Shown: positions 52,382-61,795 of the stretch, piece by piece
Layout of the letters: each line of letters begins with the position of its first letter
Position numbering within the stretch: position 1 is the stretch's first letter
From: CAZMNY01 sp964635375
GTDB lineage: Bacteria; Planctomycetota; Planctomycetia; Pirellulales; Pirellulaceae
DNA: 64,000 nucleotides
Direction: 5' to 3'
Assembly (NCBI GenBank): GCA_964635375.1
Contig: CAZWOU010000013.1
Span: forward strand, 5,774 to 69,773
Notes under the pieces: generated by a model
What the model saw: the letters and a program-made list of their open reading frames with translations, nothing else
Told to the model about the DNA's origin: nothing
Databases searched by the model: none
Program-made: the position numbers and the translations under genes

Positions 52382-53500
52382 TCAGACCGATTCCGTAACC
52401 AAGAATCGCGACACGACTTCTTCGTTGAGCGTCACGCCGAGTCCAGGCCCGTCGGGGACTTCGATCCAGCCGTCATTCGCTTGTACCGGTTCGTTGGTCA
52501 ACTCGCGGCGCAGCGGTGAATCCTCGACGCAGTCCTCGAACAAGAACGCATCGCGACACGTGCTCAGCCAATGCAAGCTGGCTGCAACGGTCACGCCAGT
52601 GGTGTAGCAATGATTGCACAGCCTGGCGTCAATCTCCTCCACTCGCGAACGGATGTAGGCGGAGTCGGTGAAGCCATTGCGAGACAGATCGACTTGGTAG
52701 ACATCCAAAGCCTGGCGATCGATTAGCGGGCGAAACGCCTCTCGCCCGCACTCTCCCTCGCCGGCGGCGATCGCAACCGGCGAGCGATCCTTCAACCACG
52801 CATAGCCCTCTACGTTGGCTTGCCGGAGCGGTTCTTCCAGCCATTCGATGTTGTACTCGGAAAACGCCTGAGCTCGTCGCAGTGCGGTGCGAGTATCCCA
52901 GACACACCCAGCGTCGATCAGCACGGTCGCGTCGCCGGCCCCTTTTCGAGCGCCTCGCACCAGGTCGATATCGACCGATTCACTTTCCCCCATCGGCTCC
53001 CAACCCAACTTGACGGCGCCGTAGCCTTGCTCGATCCACCGCTGGGCAATCTCAGCGGTCTCGGCGCCATCGCGTCCGAACAGAATGGAAGCGTAGGCCG
53101 GGATCCGCCCATGCCGTTTGCCGCCTAACAAGCGATGGATCGGTTCCCCATAGTGTTTTCCTTTGAGGTCCCAAAGCGCTATGTCGACCGCGGCCATCGC
53201 GGCGATGGCCACTGAGGTCCGTCCGAAGTACATCGTCCGCCGATACATCTCCCACCACAGCCGTTCGGTCTCCAGAGGATTCTCGCCGATAAGGATCTCC
53301 CGCAGACCACAGGCAACATTGTGGCTGAACGGCGCGTCGATGATCGACTTGACCACCTCGGGCGAGGCATCCGCTTCCCCGACGCCTTCAAGGCCGCACT
53401 CGGTGCGAACGCGAACCAGCACAGCATCCTGACTGCTCGCGGTCTTCGCTTCAACGGAAGGGATTCGGAGCACTTGGCATTTGACTTGTGATATCTTCAT
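52382..53500 (-). CDS. Enolase-superfamily enzyme, mandelate racemase/muconate lactonising group
   Basis: 372 residues from the ATG at 53500 (MKISQVKCQVLRI). The N-terminal capping domain includes RRTMYFGRTSVAIAAMAAVD. The barrel carries the expected metal ligands and bases: GAVKLGWEP (Lys), VLIDAGCVWD (Asp), EWLEEPLRQ (Glu), AGEGECGR (Glu) and the late His in CNHCYTTGVTVAAS. It abstracts an alpha-proton from a carboxylate, typically a sugar acid dehydratase or racemase. The substrate is not readable. It is divergent from the sialidase gene, which suggests sugar catabolism. Confidence 0.88.
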   Translation of the reverse strand: MKISQVKCQVLRIPSVEAKTASSQDAVLVRVRTECGLEGVGEADASPEVVKSIIDAPFSHNVACGLREILIGENPLETERLWWEMYRRTMYFGRTSVAIAAMAAVDIALWDLKGKHYGEPIHRLLGGKRHGRIPAYASILFGRDGAETAEIAQRWIEQGYGAVKLGWEPMGESESVDIDLVRGARKGAGDATVLIDAGCVWDTRTALRRAQAFSEYNIEWLEEPLRQANVEGYAWLKDRSPVAIAAGEGECGREAFRPLIDRQALDVYQVDLSRNGFTDSAYIRSRVEEIDARLCNHCYTTGVTVAASLHWLSTCRDAFLFEDCVEDSPLRRELTNEPVQANDGWIEVPDGPGLGVTLNEEVVSRFLVTESV

Positions 53501-53671
53501 GGCGAACTGAATAGAGGCGTGATAGGTTGCAGACCATGAATTGTCCCCCATTGAATTTCAGTTGCAACCCTTTGCCCGCCATCCGACGCCCCAGTTTTTC
53601 TCACGACTCAATTTGGCCGTAAATCCCCTGTGGATGCGGATCTCCCGGAACTCCCCGCAAGAGAAAACAAG

Positions 53672-55249
53672 ATGAACTTCTGCATTCGTTCGTCACTGCT
53701 TCTGGCGGTTCTACTAACGCAAAGCAATGCATGGTCGGCTGATATCGAGGCGACAACGATTAGGGCGACGACGGATCAGTCGGTGGCGCCGGTCTTGATT
53801 CGCAACGAACACAATAATCTCCTGATGTTGAATATCGAGGCAAAGAAGCCATTCGTCAGAGTCTCCTCAATCACGGTTTCTCTCGAAGGCGTTGATGACA
53901 TCGAATCGCTGCAGTTCTATCTTGCTGAAGGTCCAACGGGCTCTTCGGTCGAGAAGCCGTTTGCCGAACGGATGCCCTCGGCCAAGACGGTTGTCTTCAA
54001 GGGCCACGCAAGGCTGGGGGCTGGCGCCAATCGGTTCTGGCTCTCATGCCGCTTGCGGGCGACTGCGAACCTGTCGCATCGAGTGCGTGCTGCGGTGACC
54101 TCCATTGAGACAACCGCCGGGACGATCAAACCCGCAGCCGCAAAGCCCGTAGCGGGCAAGCGGGTCGGCATCGCCTTGCGGCGGCATTGGGATGACGGCG
54201 TGCACACCTATCGAATCCCCGCGTTGGCGACGACGCCCAAGGGCTCGTTGCTTTGCGTCTACGACATGAGGCGGCGGGCGGGCCGTGATTTGCAGGAGGA
54301 CATTGATATCGGCCTTCTCCGCAGCACCGATGGCGGGCGGACTTGGGGGGCCCAACGCGTGATCATGGACATGGGCGTCTATGGCGGCTTGCCTCAAGAG
54401 AAAAATGGCTGCAGTGACCCTGGGATTATCGTCGACCCCGCGACGGGCGAAGTCTTCTGCTTTGCGGTCTGGATGCACGACCGGCCCGGCAAGCACCAAT
54501 GGAACGAAGACGGCTCGGAACCGGGATGGGAAATCGGCGAGAGCGCACAGTTCATGATGGTTCGCTCCAGTGACGACGGCGTCACCTGGAGTAAGCCGAA
54601 AAACATGACCAAGACCTGGAAAGACCGAGACTGGATTCTCTACGCGCCATCTCCCCAACAGGGGATCGTCCTCAGCAGCGGCGTCTTAGTGATGCCGACC
54701 CAAGGACGCGACGCGGATGATCGGCGCTTCTCCAACTTGCTGATCAGTCGAGACCACGGGGCGTCGTGGTCGGTGAGCCCCGCCGCTTCGTTCGGCAACA
54801 CCGAGTGCCAGGCGGTTCAGCTTGCGAACGGCTCGATCATGTTGAACTGTCGATCGGAAAAGCCCACCAAGTTTCGCACAGTGGCGGTAACTCGCGATTT
54901 AGGTAAGACGTGGACCAAGCACTCCACAAACCGCAAGGGATTGATCGAGCCGAATTGTAATGGCAGCCTGCTTCGGTTCGACTATCGTGAGCAGGGGAAG
55001 GTCCGGTCGTTACTGCTATTCGCCAATCCTCATTCGCAAAAAGGACGCACCCACCACAGTATTCAAGTCAGTTTTGACGAGGGGCGAACCTGGCCGTCAG
55101 AGAACCGTCTGTTGCTCGACGAAGGACGCGGCGCGGGCTACCCGAGCTTGAGTCAAGTGGACGACCGACATGTTGGAATTGTGTACGAGGGGAGCGGTTC
55201 GCATCTGGTGTTCGAGAAAATTTCCCTCGACGAACTGTTAGGGCGTTGA
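53672..55249 (+). CDS. Exported exo-alpha-sialidase (GH33)
   Basis: 525 residues from the ATG at 53672, with signal peptide IRSSLLLAVLLTQSNAWSA. An N-terminal beta-domain (~25-155) precedes the six-bladed propeller, which starts with the diagnostic HTYRIPALATT (~178-188, arginine of the carboxylate triad). Five Asp boxes S/T-x-D-x-G-x-T-W are visible: STDGGRTW, SSDDGVTW, SRDHGASW, TRDLGKTW and SFDEGRTW. The catalytic family removes terminal sialic acids from glycoconjugates, outside the cell or in the periplasm. The DUF3604 gene follows 64 bp downstream, same strand, so they are probably co-transcribed. Confidence 0.92.
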   Translation: MNFCIRSSLLLAVLLTQSNAWSADIEATTIRATTDQSVAPVLIRNEHNNLLMLNIEAKKPFVRVSSITVSLEGVDDIESLQFYLAEGPTGSSVEKPFAERMPSAKTVVFKGHARLGAGANRFWLSCRLRATANLSHRVRAAVTSIETTAGTIKPAAAKPVAGKRVGIALRRHWDDGVHTYRIPALATTPKGSLLCVYDMRRRAGRDLQEDIDIGLLRSTDGGRTWGAQRVIMDMGVYGGLPQEKNGCSDPGIIVDPATGEVFCFAVWMHDRPGKHQWNEDGSEPGWEIGESAQFMMVRSSDDGVTWSKPKNMTKTWKDRDWILYAPSPQQGIVLSSGVLVMPTQGRDADDRRFSNLLISRDHGASWSVSPAASFGNTECQAVQLANGSIMLNCRSEKPTKFRTVAVTRDLGKTWTKHSTNRKGLIEPNCNGSLLRFDYREQGKVRSLLLFANPHSQKGRTHHSIQVSFDEGRTWPSENRLLLDEGRGAGYPSLSQVDDRHVGIVYEGSGSHLVFEKISLDELLGR

Positions 55250-55313
55250 GTCACCGACAACAAGACCGTTGAGATGAATGGGTTGAACTCCAAACTGGAA
55301 AGGACGTTGATCG

Positions 55314-56918
55314 ATGGGAAGCTACGGCATCAATCGTCGGCAATTCGTTGGCAGTTCGCTGGTCGCCCCGCTGCTGGGCGCCGTAAGACCGACCTCGCGA
55401 GCCCGTGCGGAACGCCAAGATGATCGAGCTGGCTATCAGCTGTTCTGGGGCGATTTGCACAACCACAACGCGGTCGGTTACGCGAAAGGCTCCCTGGAGC
55501 GGTCAATCGACATCGCTCAAGAACATCTGGATTTCTTCGCCTTCACTGGCCACGCCTCCTGGCACGACATGCCCAAGATGCCGGGTGACCGGCACATGAA
55601 ATGGGTGAACGGATTCAAAGTGCACAGTGATCATTGGCCCAAGACGCGCGCGTTGATGCGCGAGGCGACCAGCGACAACTTCGCCGCGCTACTCGGGTAC
55701 GAATGGCATTCGAGCGGATTTGGCGATTACTGCATGATCTTTGGCGAGGATCAGCCGGACCTGCATCTTCCAGATCATGTGGACAAGCTGCTCAAGTTCG
55801 CGGACGAGAAAAAGGCGCTTGCCATCCCTCATCATCTGGCCTACGCCCGAGGCTGGCGAGGCGCCAACTTCGACCATTTTGCGCCCTCGGTTTCACCCGT
55901 CGTGGAGATCTTTTCCGAACATGGATGCAGCGAGACGGTCACGGCGCCCGTCGGCGATTTTATTCGGCACTCGATGGGCGGGCGAGTCATCGAGAACACC
56001 GTTGATCGACAGCTCAAGCGGGGATTGCGATTTGGGTTCATCGCCTCGTCCGATGACCACCGAGGGTATCCCGGCGCGCATGGGGAAGGACTCGTTGCGG
56101 TTTGGGCCCGCGACCTTTCCCCAGCTTCGATCGTGGACGCTCTGCGACACCGCCGCACGTACGCTGTTACCGGTGACCGCATCGAGCTGGACTTCACGGT
56201 CAACGACCGCCCGATGGGCGCCGAACTGAAACAGACTGTCGACCGTCAAATCGATGTCCGAGTTGCTGCGCCCGACGGCGTCAAGATGATTGAGCTGGTG
56301 CGAAACGGACGGGTGATCGAGCGACATTTTCCCGAAGACACCGCCACTACGCCCGCGGCCCTGCCAGGCAGAGTGCAATGCCGAATTCGCTATGGGTGGG
56401 GGCCTTGGGCTGCGCTAAACCTGGGGCGGATTTGCGACTGGAAGATGGGAATTCGGATACACGGCGGTCGCTTCCTGAATGCAACGCCTTGCTTTCAGAC
56501 AGCGCCGTTCGACGAAGATCGCCGCGACCGATTGCGCGTGGTCAGCCCAGTCGAGTTGCAGCTTGTATCGCACACCTCGAGAATTCAGGCGTTCGCCGAG
56601 GACCCGACCAAGGCGATCATCTTGGAAATCGAAGCGACCGACGCCGACGCGACCTTGGCCGTCGATGTGCGCAGCCCGACTGAGCTAAAAGCGAATACGG
56701 CTCTGCGGGATCTTCAGGACGACAATCAGATCCACTTCACTGGGCCTTTCACGGCCGAGAGCTTTATGCTCGAACGCCTCGTTGGCCCATCGGAATCAAA
56801 CGCTACGATTCGCTGGCGCGATCGTCGACCCGATCGCTCCGAATCCGATTGGTACTACATTCGCGTCCTGCAACACAACAACCAACTGGCCTGGTCCAGC
56901 CCGATTTGGGTCGGTTGA
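55314..56918 (+). CDS. DUF3604 protein with PHP-like metal site and twin-arginine signal
   Basis: 534 residues. The leader INRRQFVGSSLVAPLLGAV is a twin-arginine type. A PHP-like metal domain follows: FWGDLHNHNAVGYAKG (~44-59), FFAFTGHASWHDMPK, ALLGYEWHSSGFGDYC, IPHHLAYARGWRG, VEIFSEHGCSE and FIASSDDHRGYPGAHGEG, giving the His/Asp set of a trinuclear-type site. The remaining half (from ~300) is a beta-rich accessory part. DUF3604 proteins are putative metallohydrolases, numerous in planctomycetes; the natural reaction is unknown. Adjacency to sialidase suggests carbohydrate or sulphate/phosphate ester breakdown. Confidence 0.88.
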   Translation: MGSYGINRRQFVGSSLVAPLLGAVRPTSRARAERQDDRAGYQLFWGDLHNHNAVGYAKGSLERSIDIAQEHLDFFAFTGHASWHDMPKMPGDRHMKWVNGFKVHSDHWPKTRALMREATSDNFAALLGYEWHSSGFGDYCMIFGEDQPDLHLPDHVDKLLKFADEKKALAIPHHLAYARGWRGANFDHFAPSVSPVVEIFSEHGCSETVTAPVGDFIRHSMGGRVIENTVDRQLKRGLRFGFIASSDDHRGYPGAHGEGLVAVWARDLSPASIVDALRHRRTYAVTGDRIELDFTVNDRPMGAELKQTVDRQIDVRVAAPDGVKMIELVRNGRVIERHFPEDTATTPAALPGRVQCRIRYGWGPWAALNLGRICDWKMGIRIHGGRFLNATPCFQTAPFDEDRRDRLRVVSPVELQLVSHTSRIQAFAEDPTKAIILEIEATDADATLAVDVRSPTELKANTALRDLQDDNQIHFTGPFTAESFMLERLVGPSESNATIRWRDRRPDRSESDWYYIRVLQHNNQLAWSSPIWVG

Positions 56919-57262
56919 GCCGTGCTTCCAAAGGATGGCGGAACCCATTCACGGTGCATCGTTCGCCGCGCCAAAGGGCCAAGGATCATAGCGAGTGCGG
57001 ATCGAGGCCTACGTTTCGGCGACTAGCATTTGGCCGCCAACTTGCAGTCCGCTTGGTTCGTTGGCGAACTCTTGGGCCGATCGCAACGACTGCGAAGAGC
57101 AGAGGCGGGCGAAAACTGACGAGGGGACACACGTCCTAACCTGTTGAGCGACAGGACTTTCCGCGTCCCGCGCTAGTTTCGCGATGCCGCCGCCTAAGTC
57201 GATTTTTGGGCTATATTTGCGCATGATATCTTCCCGACAACTTACAAGCCATTGACACTCGC
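56919..57262. other. Intergenic region, 344 bp
   Basis: It lies between the DUF3604 gene and the pseudopilin gene. Nothing supported; small open frames here lack conserved features. Confidence 0.5.
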
Positions 57263-57796
57263 ATGCACTCTTGGTTTCGATCCCGAAGACATTTCAGCGG
57301 GTTCACACTCGTTGAACTGGTCGTCGTCGTGCTTGTCCTAGGGATCCTAGCGGCAGCCGCGATACCCAGGATGTTCGGCACAACTCAGGCGGCCAACCTG
57401 TCAGCAACGATGCGGGACTATCAGGTCATCGCAGACGCCGCCTCTCATTATCGAGCCGCAAACGGCGAGTGGCCTGGGCTGACACACGCTAAATTGGCGC
57501 CGGGCGACTTCGACGGCTACCTCGACGCGAGAGTCTTTTTGAAGAGTCCGCCCATTGGATCGTCAACGTCTCGCTGGATTTGGAACCGAGACGTCAAAGG
57601 GTTCGCGGCCGTTCTCTATTTCCGCGACACGTCGCGTTCCCTTGAGATTTGGCAGGAGCTCGACGATCAATTCGACGATGGCGATTTGGACGCTGGCGCC
57701 ATTCGCCGTTCAGGCGCCAATGTCCTCGTGTTCATTGTCCGCGAAGAGGAAGACAGCGGGCCTGCTGGTTCAGGCGACTTGGATTTTGCTTCGTAG
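57263..57796 (+). CDS. Pseudopilin-like protein (type II secretion / pilin signal)
   Basis: 177 residues. A class III signal: GFTLVELVVVVLVLGILAAA, with cleavage after Gly and Glu at +5, followed by a long N-terminal helix. The rest (YQVIADAASHYRAANGEWPG) resembles GspG-like pseudopilins, with a C-terminal acidic region (EEEDSGPAGSGDLDF). Prepilin peptidase would process it, and it would be assembled as a fibre or tip subunit. No other secretion gene is in the window, so it is an orphan, as is common in planctomycetes. Confidence 0.88.
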   Translation: MHSWFRSRRHFSGFTLVELVVVVLVLGILAAAAIPRMFGTTQAANLSATMRDYQVIADAASHYRAANGEWPGLTHAKLAPGDFDGYLDARVFLKSPPIGSSTSRWIWNRDVKGFAAVLYFRDTSRSLEIWQELDDQFDDGDLDAGAIRRSGANVLVFIVREEEDSGPAGSGDLDFAS

Positions 57797-57951
57797 CAGC
57801 CGGTGCATCCGCGTCTCTTTTCTTGATTGGACTAGCCAAAGCGATTGGCGTTCTGCTTTAATTGTGCCATCGACGGCGGGAAGACACGCCACGGCGGAAG
57901 GCAAGGATAATCAACCGCAGGCACGGAAGCTAACGAATCAGGTAAGACGGG

Positions 57952-58395
57952 ATGTCGCAGACCAAGAAAGTTTCGCAGGCTAGCGTCGTGCCGTATCGAT
58001 TCATTGAATCGAAGCTTGAGTTCTGCCTGATCACCACGAGAACTTCTCAGCGGTGGGGATTCCCCAAGGGTTGGATCCACGACCACGAGACCGTCGAACA
58101 CGCGGCATTGACGGAAGCGAAGGAAGAGGCTGGCTTGACCGGGGAGATTGTGGGTGAGCCGCTTGGCCGCTATAGCTACCGGAAAGCGGGCTCCAAGCGA
58201 AACGTAATCGTGATGCTGATGGCCGTTCTCGATTGCGACGAAGAATGGAAGGAATCGCACCAGCGAGAGCGGCGTTGGGTATCGGCCGCCGAAGCGCAAA
58301 CGATTCTTCTCGAACGCCCCGACCTCGCGCAAATGCTCAGCGAGGCCTTGCACGTTTTGCAGCCGAATATTGATACTGCAGGCGACGTCGCCTGA
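57952..58395 (+). CDS. Nudix hydrolase
   Basis: 147 residues. The Nudix box reads GWIHDHETVEHAALTEAKEE with AGL following. The spacing fits GX5EX7REUXEEXGU, but the R of the REU triplet is Thr; the Glu metal ligands are kept. An N-terminal QASVVPYRFIESKLEFCLIT and the context of LITTRTSQRWGFPKG resemble diphosphoinositol-polyphosphate or diadenosine hydrolase-like members. It cleaves a nucleoside- or phosphate-linked diphosphate in the cytoplasm; the substrate is open. The TerC-like gene follows 42 bp downstream, same strand. Confidence 0.88.
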   Translation: MSQTKKVSQASVVPYRFIESKLEFCLITTRTSQRWGFPKGWIHDHETVEHAALTEAKEEAGLTGEIVGEPLGRYSYRKAGSKRNVIVMLMAVLDCDEEWKESHQRERRWVSAAEAQTILLERPDLAQMLSEALHVLQPNIDTAGDVA

Positions 58396-58437
58396 CGCTC
58401 GCCGATTTTCCCGTATGCCGACTCGCAGGAACGAATC

Positions 58438-59208
58438 ATGGAATTGTTCATGTCCTTTATCTCGCTGGTCGCCTTGAGCGCCGGCCTTGGCATCGACAAC
58501 GGCTTGTTGATCGAATTCTCTCTCAAGACGCTCAACCTCGAGCCCCGCCGGCACATGATCTGGCGATCTGTTACACTTGTAGCTGCGGCGCTCTTGCGGA
58601 TCGCGTTTCTCTTTAGCCTCTCGCGGCTTACTTTTCTGCAAGCGAAACTGCCCGACTTTGGCTGGTTGCCGAACCGCTGGTTCAGCAAACATCCCGAGGA
58701 ACTGACATGGATGAGCGGCGTGCTGTTCTTCGGCGGGCTGATCATTCTGGCGATGGCTATCTGGGAATACTATCACAAGTTGCGAGCGGAATTGGACGGC
58801 GGGCATCACACCGCGCCCAAAGGCGGCGCGGGATCGTTGCGCGTCGCTGGCGTGGTCGCCTACCTGGCCAGCATGAACGTCTTGTTTAGCCTGGATTCCG
58901 TTTTCGCAGCCGTGGCGATCATGGATCTCGACACTCAATTCTGGTGGATGGTCGTGGGCATCCTAATCGCTTCGTTCATCATGGTGTTTGGGATGATCCC
59001 GCTCAGCGCGATCATTGCCAAAAACAAACACTTCGGCGTCCTCATGCTCTCCATCCTAGCCGTGATCGCAACCAAACTGCTGGTCGACGGAACCGGCGGT
59101 CACTTTGCCAACGGCCTGCTGATCTTCATCATCGCCGTGCTACTGATCAACGACGCGGCCCAAGCCGCTATCGATCGCGCAGCCAAACATCGAGCCGCCC
59201 GAGCTTGA
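58438..59208 (+). CDS. TerC-like multi-pass membrane protein
   Basis: 256 residues with a Shine-Dalgarno AGGAAC upstream of the ATG at 58438. Hydrophobic segments alternate with TerC-family signatures: LSAGLGIDNGLLIEFSL (the GIDN motif, ~15-31), LRIAFLFSLSRLTFLQ and, in the second half, ASMNVLFSLDSVFAAVAIMD (the SLDS motif), each half contributing conserved Asp/Asn in membrane helices. TerC proteins are linked to tellurite resistance and to metal (often manganese) export. It has about seven to eight helices. It probably forms a transcription unit with the Nudix gene. Confidence 0.82.
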   Translation: MELFMSFISLVALSAGLGIDNGLLIEFSLKTLNLEPRRHMIWRSVTLVAAALLRIAFLFSLSRLTFLQAKLPDFGWLPNRWFSKHPEELTWMSGVLFFGGLIILAMAIWEYYHKLRAELDGGHHTAPKGGAGSLRVAGVVAYLASMNVLFSLDSVFAAVAIMDLDTQFWWMVVGILIASFIMVFGMIPLSAIIAKNKHFGVLMLSILAVIATKLLVDGTGGHFANGLLIFIIAVLLINDAAQAAIDRAAKHRAARA

Positions 59209-59238
59209 CATCTTCGGCGGCGTTGTAAGCCGCTCGCC

Positions 59239-60408
59239 TTATTGGAATCCGTCGAGCAGCAAGGCCGACAACTCGGGGTCAAAGGGAGCGCCGCTTTGGC
59301 GGCTCTGCTGGTATTGCTCAATCAAAGCGGTCAATTGCTCAACCACATCGGGGCAACGGTCCGAGACTTCATTGACTTCCCAACGGTCGTCCGGTTTGGC
59401 GTAAAGCTCCGGGCACCCATCGGGCGATTGTGAAAGAAACCAACTGGGTGAGCGGATGGCGTAACGGTCTTGGCAGCGACAAATGGCGATCCGGCGGCGG
59501 TCGGACAAGTTGAAGCCTATCCCCAGGCGGTCGACAAACTGCTCATCCGGCTCGCCGCGAATCCACGCGTCGGCGATTTCGAGCACGCCCGCAGGTTGCA
59601 AGATGCGACTGCTCCGCTGTGAGGCCCACCGTTGATTAGGAAACCGGACGATGCAGGGGACTTGCAGCAGCTCGCCATACAGCGATTCGTCACCGCCGAT
59701 TCTGCCATGTTCTCCCAACGCATAGCCTCGAGGCGACGTGAACACCAGCGCACAATCTTGGGCGGCCGGCAGAGCATCAACGGCTCTGACAAACGCGTCG
59801 AGCGCCGCGTCGAGCGCGCTGCTTTGTCCAGCATGAGCTTGCAGGTATCCCAGCAATTCGTCAGGGTCGAAATCGCGAGCCAGCTCGACAGATGGCGGGT
59901 CGATGAAGTCGGGCGGATCGGGGTCATCGTCGTCGGCCGCCAAACAGCGAAGCGCGTAGGGGGCGTCCCAGGCAGCGGTGAGCGCGCTAACGTGCAGCCA
60001 GAGGAGAAACGGCGAGTCGGCATCGGCAATCCAGTTCGCCGCCGCCGCCAATGTCTGGGCAGCGTGAGTCTGCTCGACCTCGTTCGCGGAAGCTGATGGC
60101 TTATGGGCTTCCAACAACACGCGTTCGTCGAATGGTTCAGCCTCGGAAAGCGATGCGACCCTGGGATCATCCGACAGAAATGCAGTTCGGCGCCCATGGG
60201 CAAGCTGGGCGAGGTCGCCTGACCAGTAGTCGCGGTAGGTCTGAGCGAGTTGTGGGCCGCTTGAATAAGCAAACTCGAACAACAGGCCGTCGCTGGCGAT
60301 CCTGTTCCAAAACGGCGTCTCATACCATGTGTTGCCGTAGGGACCGAGCCATCCGGCGCCCACGCCATCCAAGCATACGACGATCAAGCTACCGTTGCGT
60401 TCGCTCAC
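59239..60408 (-). CDS. Sulfatase-like protein without the catalytic cysteine motif
   Basis: 389 residues of the alkaline-phosphatase/sulfatase fold. The N-terminal metal motif is LIVVCLDGVGAGWLGPYGN (residues ~8-26). A late region GYALGEHGRIGGDESLYGEL resembles sulfatase C-terminal text, with LYAKPDDRWEVNEVSDR as the final segment (compare YDLxxDPxExxN). Where sulfatases carry the CxPSR formylglycine site (~residue 50) this protein has SSGPQLAQTYRDYWSG, with no Cys or Ser in the right context. It is therefore probably not an active sulfatase; a phosphodiesterase, a regulator or a divergent hydrolase are possible. No signal peptide is seen, so it may be cytoplasmic. Confidence 0.78.
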   Translation of the reverse strand: MSERNGSLIVVCLDGVGAGWLGPYGNTWYETPFWNRIASDGLLFEFAYSSGPQLAQTYRDYWSGDLAQLAHGRRTAFLSDDPRVASLSEAEPFDERVLLEAHKPSASANEVEQTHAAQTLAAAANWIADADSPFLLWLHVSALTAAWDAPYALRCLAADDDDPDPPDFIDPPSVELARDFDPDELLGYLQAHAGQSSALDAALDAFVRAVDALPAAQDCALVFTSPRGYALGEHGRIGGDESLYGELLQVPCIVRFPNQRWASQRSSRILQPAGVLEIADAWIRGEPDEQFVDRLGIGFNLSDRRRIAICRCQDRYAIRSPSWFLSQSPDGCPELYAKPDDRWEVNEVSDRCPDVVEQLTALIEQYQQSRQSGAPFDPELSALLLDGFQ

Positions 60409-60415
60409 GAAACAA

Positions 60416-61354
60416 CTACTCCGCCTTCACCGGTTTTCCATTCGGGAGATTCACCAGTAGAATCCCGCAGGCCACGACCATGCCCGACGCAAGCAGCCAG
60501 GGCGACAACTGATCGCCCCGCAAGAGCACCGACATCGCAACGCCTACGAGCGGCGTAGCGAAACTGAAAACTGAAATTTGCGACGCCGAATACTTTCGCA
60601 GGAGGACGGCTTGCAAAGCAAAACAGACGCCCGCCACGAACAGCCCCTGATATACCAGCCCAATCCAGGATGGCCAATCGGGCGTCCAGGCCCGATCATA
60701 CTCGGTCAGACCGCTCAGGCAAATGAACATCGACACGCCGATCACGTCATGCCAGAGTATCAGAGTTCCGGGCGGTACGGTCCGGACAGCCCGCTTGGTA
60801 TAGACGATTTTTACGCCGAGCACGAAGGCGCTGGCGAACAGGATGACGTCGCCTACAAGCGACGTCGGGTCGCGTTGCCCCGCATTTCCCGCATTCTCGC
60901 TGGCGCTGCCGATCAACATGACCACGCCGCTCGCCGCAAGCATCAGACCTGCGACCGACCGCCATGTCAGGCGATGATTGCGAGTTACAAAGTGCTCAAT
61001 GATCACGACCCAGAATATGAAGGTGTTGATCAACACCGTGGTGTGCGACGTGCTAGTCCGACTCACACCGAGATTGAACAATGAAATCTGGGCGAACAAT
61101 AGAAAGCCAGTCACCAGGGCCGGGATGCGTTGCCCGCGCCGCAGCCCCAACGGGCTGTTGCTCGCAAGACACCAACCGACCATGAAAACCGCGGCAATGC
61201 CGAATCGCAGCGCCGCTATGGCGATCGGCGGAAACCCCGAAAGCGTGTACTTCATGGCGACCGGGTTGCCGCCCCAAAGGCAGATAGTGAGCGACGCCAG
61301 GAGAGCGGCGGACATACCCAAGGGCGGCGGCGTGCTCGCTTCTTTGGCGGTCAA
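60416..61354 (-). CDS. EamA/DMT-superfamily transporter
   Basis: 312 residues with ten predicted membrane helices in two EamA repeats. First repeat: LASLTICLWGGNPVAMKYTL and AIAALRFGIAAVFMVGWCL; second: LVGDVILFASAFVLGVKIVY and SQISVFSFATPLVGVAMSVL. It would export or import small metabolites such as amino acids or nucleotide-sugar-like compounds across the inner membrane; the substrate is not readable. Its ATG overlaps the stop of the upstream VOC gene by 4 bp, so the two are translationally coupled. The gene ends 8 bp upstream of the sulfatase-like gene start, so all three probably form one operon. Confidence 0.9.
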   Translation of the reverse strand: MTAKEASTPPPLGMSAALLASLTICLWGGNPVAMKYTLSGFPPIAIAALRFGIAAVFMVGWCLASNSPLGLRRGQRIPALVTGFLLFAQISLFNLGVSRTSTSHTTVLINTFIFWVVIIEHFVTRNHRLTWRSVAGLMLAASGVVMLIGSASENAGNAGQRDPTSLVGDVILFASAFVLGVKIVYTKRAVRTVPPGTLILWHDVIGVSMFICLSGLTEYDRAWTPDWPSWIGLVYQGLFVAGVCFALQAVLLRKYSASQISVFSFATPLVGVAMSVLLRGDQLSPWLLASGMVVACGILLVNLPNGKPVKAE

Positions 61355-61761
61355 GGTTTGGTGACGCCTTGCAAGTCAGCGGCACTATCGACAACCTCCC
61401 ACACGTAACCATCTCGATCACGAAAGAAGAACCGCTGAAAGGGCGTCGATCGCTGGGGGTCGATCAACTCCGCGCCCTGCTCAACCAAACGACGCCTAAG
61501 CGACTCGAACTCATCGAGCGGACAGGTCACCGCAACGTGCCGACCAAACTCCCGCTCAAACGGACTCGGCTCAAAACCCTCCACCTGAAGCAAGTGCAAT
61601 TGCTGCCCCGGGGCGATCTGCAACCAAGCTGCCTGCACCTCGATGTTTTCCGGTCGAACGATCGGCGCGAACCCAAGTGTCGATTCAAAAAAGGCTGTCG
61701 CCTCGACGACGTTGCCTGTCGCCAAGGTAATGTGGGCGATTGCGGTTCCTGGTTGACTCAT
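61351..61761 (-). CDS. VOC-superfamily (glyoxalase/bleomycin-resistance-like) protein
   Basis: 136 residues, a single-chain VOC fold made of two beta-alpha-beta-beta-beta modules. Module 1: IAHITLATGNVVEATAFFES with LGFAPIVRPENIEVQAAWLQ; module 2: GRHVAVTCPLDEFESLRRRL and RFFFRDRDGYVWEVVDSA. The candidate metal ligands are His in AHIT, Glu/Gln in LHLLQVEGF, His in RHVAV and Glu in WEVVD. The family includes glyoxalases, dioxygenases and antibiotic-binding proteins. It overlaps the DMT transporter gene by 4 bp. Confidence 0.88.
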   Translation of the reverse strand: MSQPGTAIAHITLATGNVVEATAFFESTLGFAPIVRPENIEVQAAWLQIAPGQQLHLLQVEGFEPSPFEREFGRHVAVTCPLDEFESLRRRLVEQGAELIDPQRSTPFQRFFFRDRDGYVWEVVDSAADLQGVTKP

Positions 61762-61795
61762 ACTGATCTGCGCTCCATGAAGTCGAATCGAGCTG

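Noticed and set aside
57832..58938. Antisense open frame of 368 residues over the Nudix and TerC-like genes
   Set aside because: Both genes beneath it are well supported by motifs on the other strand.
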